64,000 nucleotides of DNA from Streptomyces sp. NBC_01549 (GCF_026339955.1 NZ_JAPEPW010000004.1:744001-808000); one strand, 5' to 3'. Positions 25,335 to 33,943 are shown, numbered from the stretch's first letter. The notes: generated by a model not told the origin, from the letters alone. Translations and numbers: made by a program.

Positions 25335-26105
25335 TTACCAGGTCTGGTCGGTGGCGCGTACGAGGATCTCGTTGACGGCGACCCGGCGGTCCCGGGTGAC
25401 GATGTAGGAGACCGCGTCGGCGATGTCCTCGGGACGCAGCAGCTCCATGCCCTCGACCTGACGCTCGATCGCCTGGCGCACCCCGTCACGCAGGTGCGAG
25501 CTGAGCTCGGTGTCCACGGTGCCGGGCTCGACCACGCTCACCCGCACCCGCTTCTGCATGACCTCCTGGCGCAGGGCCTCGGTGAAGCCGTTGACGCCGA
25601 ACTTGGTCAGGTTGTAGACGGCCGTGCCGGGCCGGGCCACCCGGCCCGCGGTCGAGCTGATGTTGACCAGGTCCGCCACCTTGCGCGGGGAGTCCTCCGC
25701 GGCCCGCAGCAGATGCGGCACCGCCGCATGCGTCACATACAGCAGACCTTGCACGTTGATCTCGACCATCCGCTCCCACTCCTCGAGCGGGGAGTCCACG
25801 ACCGGGCCGACGCCCATGGTGCCGGCGTTGTTGACGACCGTGTCAAGGCGGCCCAGTTCAGACACCACGCTCTCCACCGCCGCCGCGGCCTGCTGCTGCT
25901 CGGTGATGTCGGCCTGGACCACGTAAGCGGTCCCGCCCTCGGCCCGGAGCTTGCCCGCAAGCTCCTCCAGCCGATCCCGCCGCCGCCCGAGAACGGCTAC
26001 CGCCGCCCCCTCCGCGGCGAGGGCGCGCGCGGTTGCCGCGCCGATACCGCTGCTCGCGCCGGTCACCAGCGCCACCGTGCCCTGCAGTCGTCCAGCCATT
26101 GTCAT
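25335..26105 (-). CDS. Short-chain dehydrogenase/reductase (classical SDR)
   Basis: This 256-residue Rossmann-fold oxidoreductase has the cofactor motif TGASSGIGAA near residues 15-24, NNAGTMG in strand beta-4, catalytic Ser in NISSTAG and the YNLTK Tyr-Lys pair. The Arg pair after TGASSGIG (GRRRDR) suggests NADP preference. The substrate is unknown; homologues of this type are often annotated as clavulanate-dehydrogenase-like or YdfG-like. The ATG at 26105 (MTMAG) or the internal ATG six bases later are both possible starts. Confidence 0.87.
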   Translation of the reverse strand: MTMAGRLQGTVALVTGASSGIGAATARALAAEGAAVAVLGRRRDRLEELAGKLRAEGGTAYVVQADITEQQQAAAAVESVVSELGRLDTVVNNAGTMGVGPVVDSPLEEWERMVEINVQGLLYVTHAAVPHLLRAAEDSPRKVADLVNISSTAGRVARPGTAVYNLTKFGVNGFTEALRQEVMQKRVRVSVVEPGTVDTELSSHLRDGVRQAIERQVEGMELLRPEDIADAVSYIVTRDRRVAVNEILVRATDQTW

Positions 26106-26293
26106 TCCTCCATGTGTCCTGCCCGCGGACTCGGCGGTCAGCGGGTCGTAGTCGTAGTGGTTGTGCGACCGACGGACCTTCGCGGTCCTGCCGCGGTTGA
26201 GCCGCGCCGTGCCGGGCGGCCTGGGCGCGGTGTTGTCCCGGTCCTTGCCTTGATCGCCGATACGCGGGCGAGCGCTCGCGGGGTGGCGCCAGG

Positions 26294-26707
26294 TCAGTGG
26301 GTGTACTGCAACAGCTCGATCAGGTTTCCCTCGGGGTCGGCGACATAGGCGAAGCGGACCCCGGGCCGCCGGGCCAGGGCCGGCCGCGAGACGACGCGGG
26401 CACCGTGACCGACCGCGGCGGCGACGGCCCCCTCTAGGTCGTCCACCGTGAGGGCCCAGTGGAAGTAGCCCTGGACACCCGCCCCCTCATTGGGATCGGC
26501 AAAGTGCTGCGGTACCGAGCCCGCGCGCTCGGTGAATTCGACCGCGGCACCGCCGGGGCCACTGAGAAGCGCTATTCGGATACCGGCGTCGGGGATCTCG
26601 GTCCGGTGCATCTCGCGGAATCCGAATGCCTCGATGTAGAAGCGGCATTGCCGGTGCAGGTCACCGACCGACAGCCCGGTGTGATCGAAGGAGACTGTGG
26701 ACATCAC
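26294..26707 (-). CDS. VOC-family (glyoxalase/bleomycin-resistance-like) protein
   Basis: This 137-residue protein has two beta-alpha-beta-beta-beta units of the vicinal-oxygen-chelate fold: FDHTGLSVGDLHRQCRFYIE ... GYFHWALTVDDLEGAVAAAV ... FAYVADPEGNLIELLQYTH. Candidate metal ligands are His in DHTGL, Glu in AVEFTE, His in YFHWAL and Glu in NLIEL. It may be a lyase, dioxygenase or binding protein for a reactive small molecule. It sits 19 bases after the upstream SDR stop, so the two are probably cotranscribed. Confidence 0.82.
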   Translation of the reverse strand: MMSTVSFDHTGLSVGDLHRQCRFYIEAFGFREMHRTEIPDAGIRIALLSGPGGAAVEFTERAGSVPQHFADPNEGAGVQGYFHWALTVDDLEGAVAAAVGHGARVVSRPALARRPGVRFAYVADPEGNLIELLQYTH

Positions 26708-26726
26708 CTAGTGTTCCCTTCATGGG

Positions 26727-27488
26727 TCAGCGGGCCGTGTAGCCGCCGTCGACCGGGACGGCCGCGCCGGTGACGAAGCTGGACTTGTCGGAGCACAGCC
26801 ACAGGACGGCGTCGGCGATCTCCTCGGGTTCGGCGATCCTGCCGATCGGGTGCGCGGCCACCCGGGCCGCCATCACCTCCGGCGAACGCCCCTCGGCGAT
26901 CAGCGGTGTGTTGACCAGGCCGACGACCAGGGCATTGACCCGGATCCCGTCCGGCCCGTAATCCAGGGCGGCCGTCCGGGTCAGTCCGATGATTCCGTGC
27001 TTGGCCGCGGTGTACCCGGCGAAACCCGGCACTCCGACGACACTCGCCCCCGAGCCGACGTTGACGATGGAACCGAAGCCCTGGGTCTGCATCTGGCGCA
27101 GCTGGTACTTCATCGACAGGAACGTCCCCCGCAGATCGACAGCGATCAGGTGGTCGAACGCCTTGACGGAGTAGTCGGCCAACTTGCGAAGATCGTCCCC
27201 GCCGCTGATCCCCGCACTGTTGACACCGAAATCCAGCCGCCCGGAGTCACCGACCGCCACCTCGACCGCGTGCGCGACCGACCGCTCGTAAGCGACGTCG
27301 CACTGCACAATGCGGGCCGCACCGCCCGCGTCAGTAATCATCCCAACGGTCTCTTCCAGCGTGGACACCGTGCGCCCGGCGACCGTCACGGTGCAGCCGG
27401 CCGCGGCCAGGGCGAGTGCCGAGGCCCGGCCGATACCGGTTCCACCGCCAGTGACCAGCGCCGTGGCGCCTTCGAAAGTCTGGTCCAT
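26727..27488 (-). CDS. Short-chain dehydrogenase/reductase (FabG-like SDR)
   Basis: This 253-residue SDR has TGGGTGIGRA (cofactor binding), NSAGISGGDD, the catalytic YTAAKHG and the C-terminal GAAVPVDGGYTAR typical of FabG-like enzymes. It is the first gene of the minus-strand redox run. Two palindromes related to the TetR operator at 23147 lie 85-130 bases upstream, suggesting TetR control of this promoter. Confidence 0.88.
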   Translation of the reverse strand: MDQTFEGATALVTGGGTGIGRASALALAAAGCTVTVAGRTVSTLEETVGMITDAGGAARIVQCDVAYERSVAHAVEVAVGDSGRLDFGVNSAGISGGDDLRKLADYSVKAFDHLIAVDLRGTFLSMKYQLRQMQTQGFGSIVNVGSGASVVGVPGFAGYTAAKHGIIGLTRTAALDYGPDGIRVNALVVGLVNTPLIAEGRSPEVMAARVAAHPIGRIAEPEEIADAVLWLCSDKSSFVTGAAVPVDGGYTAR

Positions 27489-27573
27489 TGCTCTGTTGCC
27501 TGCCTTCCCTGCTCGTTCTGTTCGGCCGGGTAAGGCCGCTCGCTGAACGGCTCGGAGCGCGGTAGCTTCATAT

Positions 27574-27589
27574 CCGGAATCCGTTCCGG
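27574..27589. promoter_or_regulatory. TetR-type operator, site 1 upstream of SDR
   Basis: CCGGAATCCGTTCCGG has perfect 6-base arms and contains the GGAA-N4-TTCC core shared with 23147-23160. Confidence 0.55.
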
Positions 27590-27601
27590 TTGCAGCCTAA
27601 G

Positions 27602-27615
27602 CGGAACTGGTTCCG
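27602..27615. promoter_or_regulatory. TetR-type operator, site 2 upstream of SDR
   Basis: CGGAACTGGTTCCG lies 27 bases from site 1 (centre to centre). It differs from the autoregulatory operator only in its two central bases. Confidence 0.55.
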
Positions 27616-27616
27616 G

Positions 27617-28042
27617 TTGCAAGTGGGGGAGGAACCGGCCGGCAAGGGCGAGCCGCGCGGAGCAGCGCAGAGGTGGGGAATGCGGAGTGCCGGGGACCGC
27701 GGTACCCGGCACTGGCAAAGAGGGGGTCCGCCGGAGTGGTCCTCGGCGTCGAGACCACACCGACCGCCTGCCCGTGCTTCGAACGAGCAGGACGACGACG
27801 ACCGCTCCCCAGTCAGCGGTGGGGCCAGAGCCCGCGGCGCTGACGGGGCGCACGGAGCCGGCCCTTGCACCCGAAGAACACAGAGCTGCCGGATTCCGTC
27901 CGGGCCGGAACGCCAGAGACACTACTCAAGGCCACGCAGCACGCGAGACATGCCGAGAACTCGCCGTCACGGGGCAGGCGCCCGCCACCGGCCGGGGCCC
28001 GCTTCTCGTTGACGCGGCGGGCTGTGGCCCGGACGGTGATGT
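27617..28042. other. Intergenic region without a convincing gene
   Basis: The reading frames here have no conserved motif, mixed codon usage and no ribosome-binding sites. Nothing beyond the flanking operators and the hairpin at 28043 was recognised. Confidence 0.5.
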
Positions 28043-28086
28043 GGCAGGGCCCCGACGGTGAGGTATCTCGCGGTCGGGGCCCTGCC
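28043..28086. terminator. Large hairpin, probable bidirectional terminator
   Basis: GGCAGGGCCCCGAC and GTCGGGGCCCTGCC form a perfect 14-base stem with a 16-base loop that itself holds GAG/CTC. On the plus strand it is followed by CTTTGTG. It lies 115 bases beyond the XRE regulator stop. Confidence 0.6.
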
Positions 28087-28201
28087 CTTTGTGCTGCTGG
28101 TTGTTCTCCGGGGGAGCTGGGGTGGCGCTGGGCTGGGTCAGACGGCTGAGGCCCACTGTGCAAAGCTCGAACTGGCCCGCAGGGGTCGATTCCGTGGTGG
28201 G

Positions 28202-29044
28202 TCAGCGAGCGCCCAGCAGGCCGGCGAGCAGTTGGAGCCGTTCGGCGTCGGAGCTGCCTTCGGCGGCGGTGCAGACCATGAGCGCGGGGCCGGGGTTGCC
28301 CGGTATCGGGTAGGCGTCCCAGTCCAGGTTCAGTTCGCCGACCTGGGGGTGGTTGAGGCGCATTTGACCGCGGGTCGGTTCCTCAACGTCGTGGAGGGCC
28401 CACAGTGCCGCGAACTCGTCGCTGCGGACCGCGAGTTCACCCACCAGCTCGACCGCACGCGGGTGACCCGGATCGGCGGCGACCTGCGTCCGCAGCATGC
28501 CGATCAGCTCCGCGACGGTGGCCGCCCGGTTCGGGCACGCCCGGTCGGCCTCGGGGTGCAGGAACAGTGACAGCAGGTTCCGCTCCCTCTGCGGCTGCCG
28601 GGTGAATTCCCCCAGTAGGGCACCGCCGAGTGGGTTCCAGGCCAGCACGTCCAGGAACCGGCCGACGACCAGAGCGGGCGAGGTCATGCCGCGCAGCAGC
28701 CGCAGCGTGGTGTCCGGTACCTCCTCCGGCTCGTACGAACGCGGCAGGCGGGCCGGGATGCGTGCGGCGGCGGCGAGGCTGTGCAGGTGGCGGGTCTCCT
28801 CGACGGAGAAGTTCAGGGCGCGCGCGAGGGCGTCCAGAACCTGTTCGGAGGGCCGGACGTCGCGTCCCTGCTCCATACGCTGGTAGTAGTCCGAGCTCAC
28901 CCCGGCCAGCAGCGCCAGTTCCTCCCGCCGCAGCCCGGCGACGCGCCGACGCGGACCGGGCTCCAGGCCGACGTCCTGCGGGCGCAGCCGAGTTCGGCGG
29001 GTGCGCAGGAACTCGGCGAGTTCGCGTCGGGGATCGTCGCTCAT
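28202..29044 (-). CDS. XRE-family regulator with MmyB-like ligand domain
   Basis: This 280-residue protein has an N-terminal HTH_31/Cro-type domain (RRVAGLRREELALLAGVSSD, YYQRMEQGRDVRPSEQVLDA). A C-terminal MmyB-like PAS-fold domain follows (VLAWNPLGGALLGEFTRQPQ; NLLSLFLHPEADRACPNRA; VGELNLDWDAYPIPGNPGP). Such regulators are common in Streptomyces and usually sit divergent from an SDR or quinone-oxidoreductase gene that they repress, exactly as here. The ATG at 29044 is taken as start; a GTG at 29065 is also possible. The palindrome at 29100-29116 is the likely operator. Confidence 0.87.
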   Translation of the reverse strand: MSDDPRRELAEFLRTRRTRLRPQDVGLEPGPRRRVAGLRREELALLAGVSSDYYQRMEQGRDVRPSEQVLDALARALNFSVEETRHLHSLAAAARIPARLPRSYEPEEVPDTTLRLLRGMTSPALVVGRFLDVLAWNPLGGALLGEFTRQPQRERNLLSLFLHPEADRACPNRAATVAELIGMLRTQVAADPGHPRAVELVGELAVRSDEFAALWALHDVEEPTRGQMRLNHPQVGELNLDWDAYPIPGNPGPALMVCTAAEGSSDAERLQLLAGLLGAR

Positions 29045-29099
29045 GGCGTGGGAGAAGTCGGTCACGGCGCCAGTATGCCGTCGGCGCGGCCCGCGAGGG

Positions 29100-29116
29100 T
29101 GGGTCTGCCAGACCCA
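29100..29116. promoter_or_regulatory. Probable operator between the XRE regulator and oxidoreductase
   Basis: TGGGTCTGCCAGACCCA is a perfect palindrome with 8-base arms around a single C. It lies in the 150-base divergent spacer. Confidence 0.55.
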
Positions 29117-29195
29117 GGAAAAGCAGAACGACCGTGATGCCGCGTGCGGGGTCCAGCATCGGATCCACCACAACCGGTCACGGAAGGACAGCGAC

Positions 29196-30155
29196 ATGAA
29201 GGTCGTTCAGATCACGAGTTTCGGTGCAGCGGACGTACTGCGGGTCAACGACGTGGATCGTCCCGTTCCCGGCACGGGTGAGGTACTGGTGTCGGTCGAG
29301 GCGTCCAGCGTGAACGGGCACGATGTGATCGTCCGCGCGGGGGAGTTGAAGATGGTGTCGGGACGCCGGTTCCCGATCGGTGTAGGGCTGGACTTCGCGG
29401 GCACCGTCGCCGCGACCGGCGCCGGTGTCGCGGGCTACCGGGTAGGAGACCGGGTGTGGGGCATGGTGCATCCCCGGCGGCGGCACTCCGTCGCCGGGGC
29501 GGCCGAGTACGTCGTGGTCGCCGCGGACCGTATCGCGCACGCCCCGGCGGACCTCTCGTCGGTCGAGGTGGCCTCCCTGGTGGTCGCGGGTTCTACGGCG
29601 CTGATCGCGCTGCGCGACAGCGTGCGCCTGGAGGGAGGGGAACGGGTCCTGGTCCGGGGCGCGGCCGGCGGAGTCGGCACGGCCGCCGTGCAGTTGGCGC
29701 ACGCCATGGGCGGCCAGGTGACCGCGCTGGCCCGCGACCGCCATGCCGAGCTCCTCACCGACCTCGGCGCCGACGAGGTCCTGGACTACGGCTCCACCAC
29801 CTCGGACCAGATCGGGCCGTTCGACGTCATCGTCGATACCGTCGGCACGGAACTGAACTGCTACCGAAGCCGGTTGGCCAAGGGCGGCCGGATGGTCACC
29901 GTGGGACTTTCCCCGTCGGCCCTCGCCGCGATCGCCGCGTCGAGCGTGCACGGTTCCCGCCGCATCCGCACCTTCAGCGCCAACCCCGAGACCCCCGTGC
30001 TGCGCGATGTGGCCGGCCTCGTCACGTCGGGCGCGCTGCGCCCGGTGATCGACAGTGTGTACCCGCTCGCGGACATCGCCGCGGCGCACCAGGCGTTCGA
30101 GCGCGGCGGCGTCGTGGGCAAGCACGTGGTGACAGTGCCGCGTAGCTCCGTGTGA
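29196..30155 (+). CDS. NADP-dependent quinone oxidoreductase-like (MDR superfamily)
   Basis: This 319-residue medium-chain reductase starts at the ATG at 29196 with GGAAGGA ten bases upstream. It has the GroES-like N-terminal domain (SVNGHDVIVRAGELK; GLDFAGTVAATGAGV) and the nucleotide-binding motif VRGAAGGVGTAAVQLAHAMG. It lacks the zinc-ligand cysteines, so it belongs to the QOR/zeta-crystallin-like branch. It would reduce quinones or enones with NADPH. It is divergent from the XRE regulator and convergent with the MarR gene, whose stop lies 11 bases away. Confidence 0.86.
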   Translation: MKVVQITSFGAADVLRVNDVDRPVPGTGEVLVSVEASSVNGHDVIVRAGELKMVSGRRFPIGVGLDFAGTVAATGAGVAGYRVGDRVWGMVHPRRRHSVAGAAEYVVVAADRIAHAPADLSSVEVASLVVAGSTALIALRDSVRLEGGERVLVRGAAGGVGTAAVQLAHAMGGQVTALARDRHAELLTDLGADEVLDYGSTTSDQIGPFDVIVDTVGTELNCYRSRLAKGGRMVTVGLSPSALAAIAASSVHGSRRIRTFSANPETPVLRDVAGLVTSGALRPVIDSVYPLADIAAAHQAFERGGVVGKHVVTVPRSSV

Positions 30156-30166
30156 CGGAGTTCCGG

Positions 30167-30664
30167 TCAGCGGGGTGTGGTGCGCAGGTCGATGCCGCGG
30201 TCATGGGCGTCGGCGGTCACGATCCGGGTCGCCATCCGTGACAACAGTCGCCGGTCGGTTTCGGGCAGCGGTGCGACAGACCTCTCGATCTGCTCGGCGA
30301 ACTGGGTGGCGACCTGTTCGACGAGATGCCGGCCGGTGTCGGTGATCGACACCTGGAACGAGCGGCGGTCTACGGCACTGACCGTACGGGTGACCAGACC
30401 TCGGCGCTGCGCACGGTCGACCAGGCCCGTGATCGAGGACTTGTCGAGGCCGAGGTGTCGTCCGAGCTGGTTCATGGTCGGCTCCCGGTCCCGAAGTATC
30501 CCGAGCAGCCGCGTCTGGGTGATCGACAGGTCGTACTGCCCCGCGATCTCGGCCAGGCCGTTCTGCACCAGGAACGACAGCTGGGCCAGGGCGTCGACCA
30601 GCCCAAGGTCCTTACCTGCGGGCGGCGTTGCGTGCGGGGACGGGGGGTCCTGGGGTGACGTCAT
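30167..30664 (-). CDS. MarR-family transcriptional regulator
   Basis: This 165-residue protein has a standard winged helix-turn-helix: SITQTRLLGILRDREPTMNQ, LGRHLGLDKSSITGLVDRAQ, RRGLVTRTVSAVDRRSFQVS. The final wing Asp-Arg-Arg is intact. It is transcribed divergently from the next oxidoreductase across an AT-rich spacer that holds repeated and inverted motifs, so it probably represses that gene and itself in response to a phenolic or quinone-like ligand. Confidence 0.87.
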   Translation of the reverse strand: MTSPQDPPSPHATPPAGKDLGLVDALAQLSFLVQNGLAEIAGQYDLSITQTRLLGILRDREPTMNQLGRHLGLDKSSITGLVDRAQRRGLVTRTVSAVDRRSFQVSITDTGRHLVEQVATQFAEQIERSVAPLPETDRRLLSRMATRIVTADAHDRGIDLRTTPR

Positions 30665-30684
30665 ATTCCGATTCTACTTGCGAA

Positions 30685-30744
30685 GGTACGCGGCACCTAC
30701 TAATTTAATTTGTGTCACGTATTAAAACCTTTGTGTCGCGTACC
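30685..30744. promoter_or_regulatory. MarR/oxidoreductase divergent control region
   Basis: GGTACGCG (30685-30692) is mirrored by CGCGTACC (30737-30744). A direct repeat TTTGTGTCACGTA (30709-30721) and TTTGTGTCGCGTA (30730-30742) is spaced exactly 21 bases, two helical turns. The region is unusually AT-rich for this genome. Confidence 0.55.
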
Positions 30745-30763
30745 AAGTCTGGGGAGAGCAGCC

Positions 30764-31729
30764 ATGGACATCCACGCCGCCGTTGTCAGCTCGTTCGACA
30801 ACCCGCCCCGCTACGAGCCGTTCGACCTGCCCGCTTCCTCCGGCGAGGACCAGGAACTCGTCGACGTCCTCGCGGTGGGCCTGCACCCCCGAGTGCGCAC
30901 CGGCGCGTCGGGCAACCACTACACCAGCACCGGAGAGCTGCCGATGGTTCCCGGCGTCGACGGGGTCGGCCGGCGCGAGGACGGCAGGCTGGTGTACTTC
31001 GTCGCCGACGACGAACTCGTCGGCCCGATGGCCACCCGGACCGTCATCGACAGCCGCCACAGCATCCCGCTGCCCGACGGCGCGGACGTGGTGAAGATCG
31101 CCGCGGCGATGAACCCGGCCATGTCGTCCTGGGTGGCGCTGCGCCGCCGCGTCCCGATCGAGGCCGGCCAGTCAGTGCTGATCCTCGGCGCCACCGGCAA
31201 CGCCGGCCAGATGGCCGTCCAGGTCGCCAAGCGCCTCGGCGCCGGCCGGGTCGTCGGCGCCGGCCGCGACCAGGCCCGCCTGGCAACCCTGCCGGGAATC
31301 GGCGCCGACGCGACCGTCGCGCTCACCGACGACGCCGACGCCACCGCCGCGGCCCTGGCCAAGGAGGCCGCCGAGGTCGACCTGGTCATCGACTACCTGT
31401 GGGGCAAGCCCGCCGGCGATGCGATCATGGCGGTGCTGCAGGCCCGCGCCGACCGCGGCCGTGCCCTGAACTGGATCCAGATCGGCGCCATGGCCGGCCC
31501 CACCATCGAACTGCCGTCAGTGGCACTGCGCTCGGCGAACTTCCGCCTCCAGGGCAACGGCCAGGGCGCGGTGTCGACCAGGACGTACCTGGAGGAACTG
31601 CCTTCCCTCGTCGAGGAGATCGAGGGCGGAGGTCTCACGGTCACCGCCAAGGCGGTACCGCTCGCCGACGTCGAAACCGCGTGGAACGCCCCCGAGGTCC
31701 CGGGCGTACGCACCGTCCTGGTGCCCTGA
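30764..31729 (+). CDS. Quinone oxidoreductase-like / MDR-family alcohol dehydrogenase
   Basis: This 321-residue protein starts at an ATG with GGGGAGAGC a few bases upstream. It keeps the MDR nucleotide-binding motif LILGATGNAGQMAVQVAKRL and the N-terminal GroES-like fold in a shortened form (LPMVPGVDGVGRREDGRLVY). No zinc ligands are evident. Homologues are annotated as zinc-binding or quinone oxidoreductases of unknown substrate. It is divergently paired with the MarR regulator and lies 55 bases upstream of a truncated FAD monooxygenase gene with which it was probably cotranscribed. Confidence 0.84.
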   Translation: MDIHAAVVSSFDNPPRYEPFDLPASSGEDQELVDVLAVGLHPRVRTGASGNHYTSTGELPMVPGVDGVGRREDGRLVYFVADDELVGPMATRTVIDSRHSIPLPDGADVVKIAAAMNPAMSSWVALRRRVPIEAGQSVLILGATGNAGQMAVQVAKRLGAGRVVGAGRDQARLATLPGIGADATVALTDDADATAAALAKEAAEVDLVIDYLWGKPAGDAIMAVLQARADRGRALNWIQIGAMAGPTIELPSVALRSANFRLQGNGQGAVSTRTYLEELPSLVEEIEGGGLTVTAKAVPLADVETAWNAPEVPGVRTVLVP

Positions 31730-31784
31730 CCCCGGCAAGACCGTCATGCAGCGTGTACCGGACTTACCGAAGGAACACAGAGCT

Positions 31785-32168
31785 ATGTCACACACCACAG
31801 ACACCGACGTGATCATCTGCGGAACCGGTGCGGCGGGGCTGACCCTGGCCGTCGACCTCGCCCGCAGGAACGTCGCCTTCCTGCTGATCGACAAGGCGCC
31901 GCAGCCGTTCGTCGGCTCCCGCGGCAAGGGCATCCAGCCCCGCAGCCAAGAGGTGTTCGAGGACCTCGGCGTGATCGACCGCATCGTCGCCTCCGGGGGC
32001 GAATACCCCGTCCAGCGCATCTACACCGACGACGGGCCCATCGACCAGGTCGCCGTGGAGATGTCGGATCCGACGCCGGAGGAGCCGTACCAGATTCCCC
32101 TGCTCGTCCCGCAGGTGAAGGTGATGACCTCGGCGATGTCCTCGGCGGTCACCGTGGCGACGCCGTAG
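31785..32168 (+). pseudogene. FAD-dependent monooxygenase, N-terminal fragment
   Basis: The product begins MSHTTDTDVIICGTGAAGLT, with the GxGxxG dinucleotide-binding motif, and continues KAPQPFVGSRGKGIQPRSQE, the hallmark of aromatic-ring hydroxylases (PheA/TfdB/RdmE type, ~500 residues). Homology stops after PTPEEPYQIPLLVPQ near base 32115. The remaining frame is the antisense of an SDR fragment. The FAD GD motif and substrate domain are missing. Confidence 0.75.
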
Positions 32169-32490
32169 AGCTGTGCGGCGCCCTGGCGGGTCTGCTCGTG
32201 GGTGATGTGGGTGGGCAGTTCGGTGTCGACGACGCCGGGCTCGACGAGGGTGACGCGGACGTCGGGCAGCAGCTCCTTGCGCAGCGACTCCGACCATCCG
32301 TTGATGCCGAACTTGGTGGCCGCGTAGACGCCGCTGCCGGGACCTGCGACGGGGCCGGCGACGGAGGAGATGTTGACCAGGTCGCCGCCGCCGTCCTTGA
32401 TCTGTTCGAGGAACACCTCGGTGGTCGTGATCGCGCCGAGCAGGTTGACCTCGATCATCTTGCGGTAGTCGTCGCGCTGCTCGGAGGCGA
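32125..32490 (-). pseudogene. Short-chain dehydrogenase, middle/C-terminal fragment
   Basis: The minus strand encodes DYRKMIEVNLLGAITTTEVF, GGDLVNISSVAGPVAGPGSG, VYAATKFGINGWSESLRKEL and VEPGVVDTELPTHIT. These include the SDR catalytic Ser and YxxxK. The N-terminal TGxxxGIG half is absent and the C-terminus runs into the antisense of the FAD monooxygenase fragment. Two unrelated genes were therefore truncated against each other. Confidence 0.75.
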
Positions 32491-32650
32491 ACAGGTCCAG
32501 CACCTGCTCCTCCAGCTGGTGGGCGACCAGCCATTGCCCGGGAACGTCCGCTTCCTCGACATCGTCCTCGGCGCCAGGTCCCCACTCGTCGGTGAACACC
32601 GGCCGACACTCCCCGGTGGGCAGATCGAGCCGGCTACCGGACTCGCCGGG

Positions 32651-33943
32651 TCAGGTGCGGGTGAGGTCGGACAGGAGTGCGGGCAGGAGGCGTTCCTCCA
32701 TGACCGTGCTGCCCGACTCCGCCATGACACGGGCCAGTTCGGGGTCCCAGGGGCTGGCCGCGGGCGGTCCCGCGAGCGGTGTGGACTCGCCCTTGCTGAG
32801 TGCCGCCGTGTAGTCAGCGACGTTCATCCGCCAGGGGCGGGCGCCGTGGCGAGCCGCGGCGCCCGCGGTGATGCGCAGGCCGGCCCAGTCGAAGTCGGCG
32901 CGCCAGTGCAGCCGGGCTCCCGCGCGTACGGCGTCGCCGAGCAGTTTGTGGCAGGCGGCGGACGGGACGCCCTCGGTGCAGACGAGGGCCGCGCTCGTGT
33001 CCTGGAGTTCGCCGGCCGCGGCGCGCAGTACGGCCGGGTTCTCGCAGACGAAGATGGTGCGGGCCGCGGGCACGACGGGGTTGGTGGCGAGCTGGTGGAG
33101 GGTGAGCCGGAAGGGGATGCCGAAGTCGGCGGCGTCGCGCAGCCAGTCGCAGACCACCGTGTCGCCCTCGGCTCCGATGTTGAGGACGAGTACCTGGCTG
33201 GCGAGGTCGTCGGCGATGGCTCCGGCGCTCTCCCACAGGGCGCGCCGCCCGGCCCGCACGCGCGGGATGTCGCCACCGGTGCGCTGGGCGATGGCGCGCA
33301 GGACGAGCTGTTCGAGTGGGCTGCCGGGAACGAGGGCCTTGGTGTCGCCGGTGGCCCACTCGGCGAGGACCGGAAGCGGCAGGGCGCCGGCCGGGTGCGC
33401 GGGGGGCCGGTCCTGGTCACCGGGGAAGCGGTCCCGGTCGCCGGGGAGCCTTTCCAGGACGCGTACCGCCGCGTCGAGGAGGGGAGCGTCCCCGCGGCGT
33501 ACGAGACGGGTGAGGGTGCCGTCAGCGGCGATCCGCTCCAGCCAGGCCGCGAACCATCCCCGCCCTGCGAGTGGGCTGGAGTGGGCGGACTTCAGGGCCT
33601 GTTCGCGGCGCGCTTCCTCGTCGGCCCGTTCGGCCGGCCGGTCACGCAGTGGGCCGTGGAGCCGGCCGAGGGTTGTCAGGAGGCCGGTGCCGTATCGGTC
33701 GTGCAGATACGCGTCCAGGTCGCTCAGGGGTACGGCGAGGCGCTTGACGGTCTCGGGCCGGTAGCGGCCGGTGATGCCGATGGCGGTGCGGCGTTCGGCC
33801 TCGCTGGGCCCCGTGAGCCCGATGTCGCCGTCGAGCACGCCGCCGGTGCGCTCCAGCCTGCGGCGAGCGGCGGCGAGCAGCCGTGTCCATCCCTCGCCCC
33901 GCAACTCGTCGTACTCACGGTGCTCACGCGGCTCAGTCGACAA
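32651..33943 (-). CDS. jetD: JetD-like nuclease subunit of a Wadjet system (TIGR02679/DUF2399)
   Basis: This 430-residue protein has the C-terminal Toprim-like DUF2399 domain. The acidic motif CENP lies in RTIFVCENPAVLRAAA (near residue 298), and the DxD pair lies in LHWRADFDWAGLRITAG (near residue 345). In Wadjet systems JetD is the topoisomerase VI A/Spo11-like subunit that cuts plasmid DNA after the SMC motor extrudes it. The N-terminal ~200 residues match the TIGR02679 helical region. The gene is the last of four on this strand and overlaps the jetC end by 11 bases, so it belongs to the same operon. Confidence 0.85.
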   Translation of the reverse strand: MSTEPREHREYDELRGEGWTRLLAAARRRLERTGGVLDGDIGLTGPSEAERRTAIGITGRYRPETVKRLAVPLSDLDAYLHDRYGTGLLTTLGRLHGPLRDRPAERADEEARREQALKSAHSSPLAGRGWFAAWLERIAADGTLTRLVRRGDAPLLDAAVRVLERLPGDRDRFPGDQDRPPAHPAGALPLPVLAEWATGDTKALVPGSPLEQLVLRAIAQRTGGDIPRVRAGRRALWESAGAIADDLASQVLVLNIGAEGDTVVCDWLRDAADFGIPFRLTLHQLATNPVVPAARTIFVCENPAVLRAAAGELQDTSAALVCTEGVPSAACHKLLGDAVRAGARLHWRADFDWAGLRITAGAAARHGARPWRMNVADYTAALSKGESTPLAGPPAASPWDPELARVMAESGSTVMEERLLPALLSDLTRT

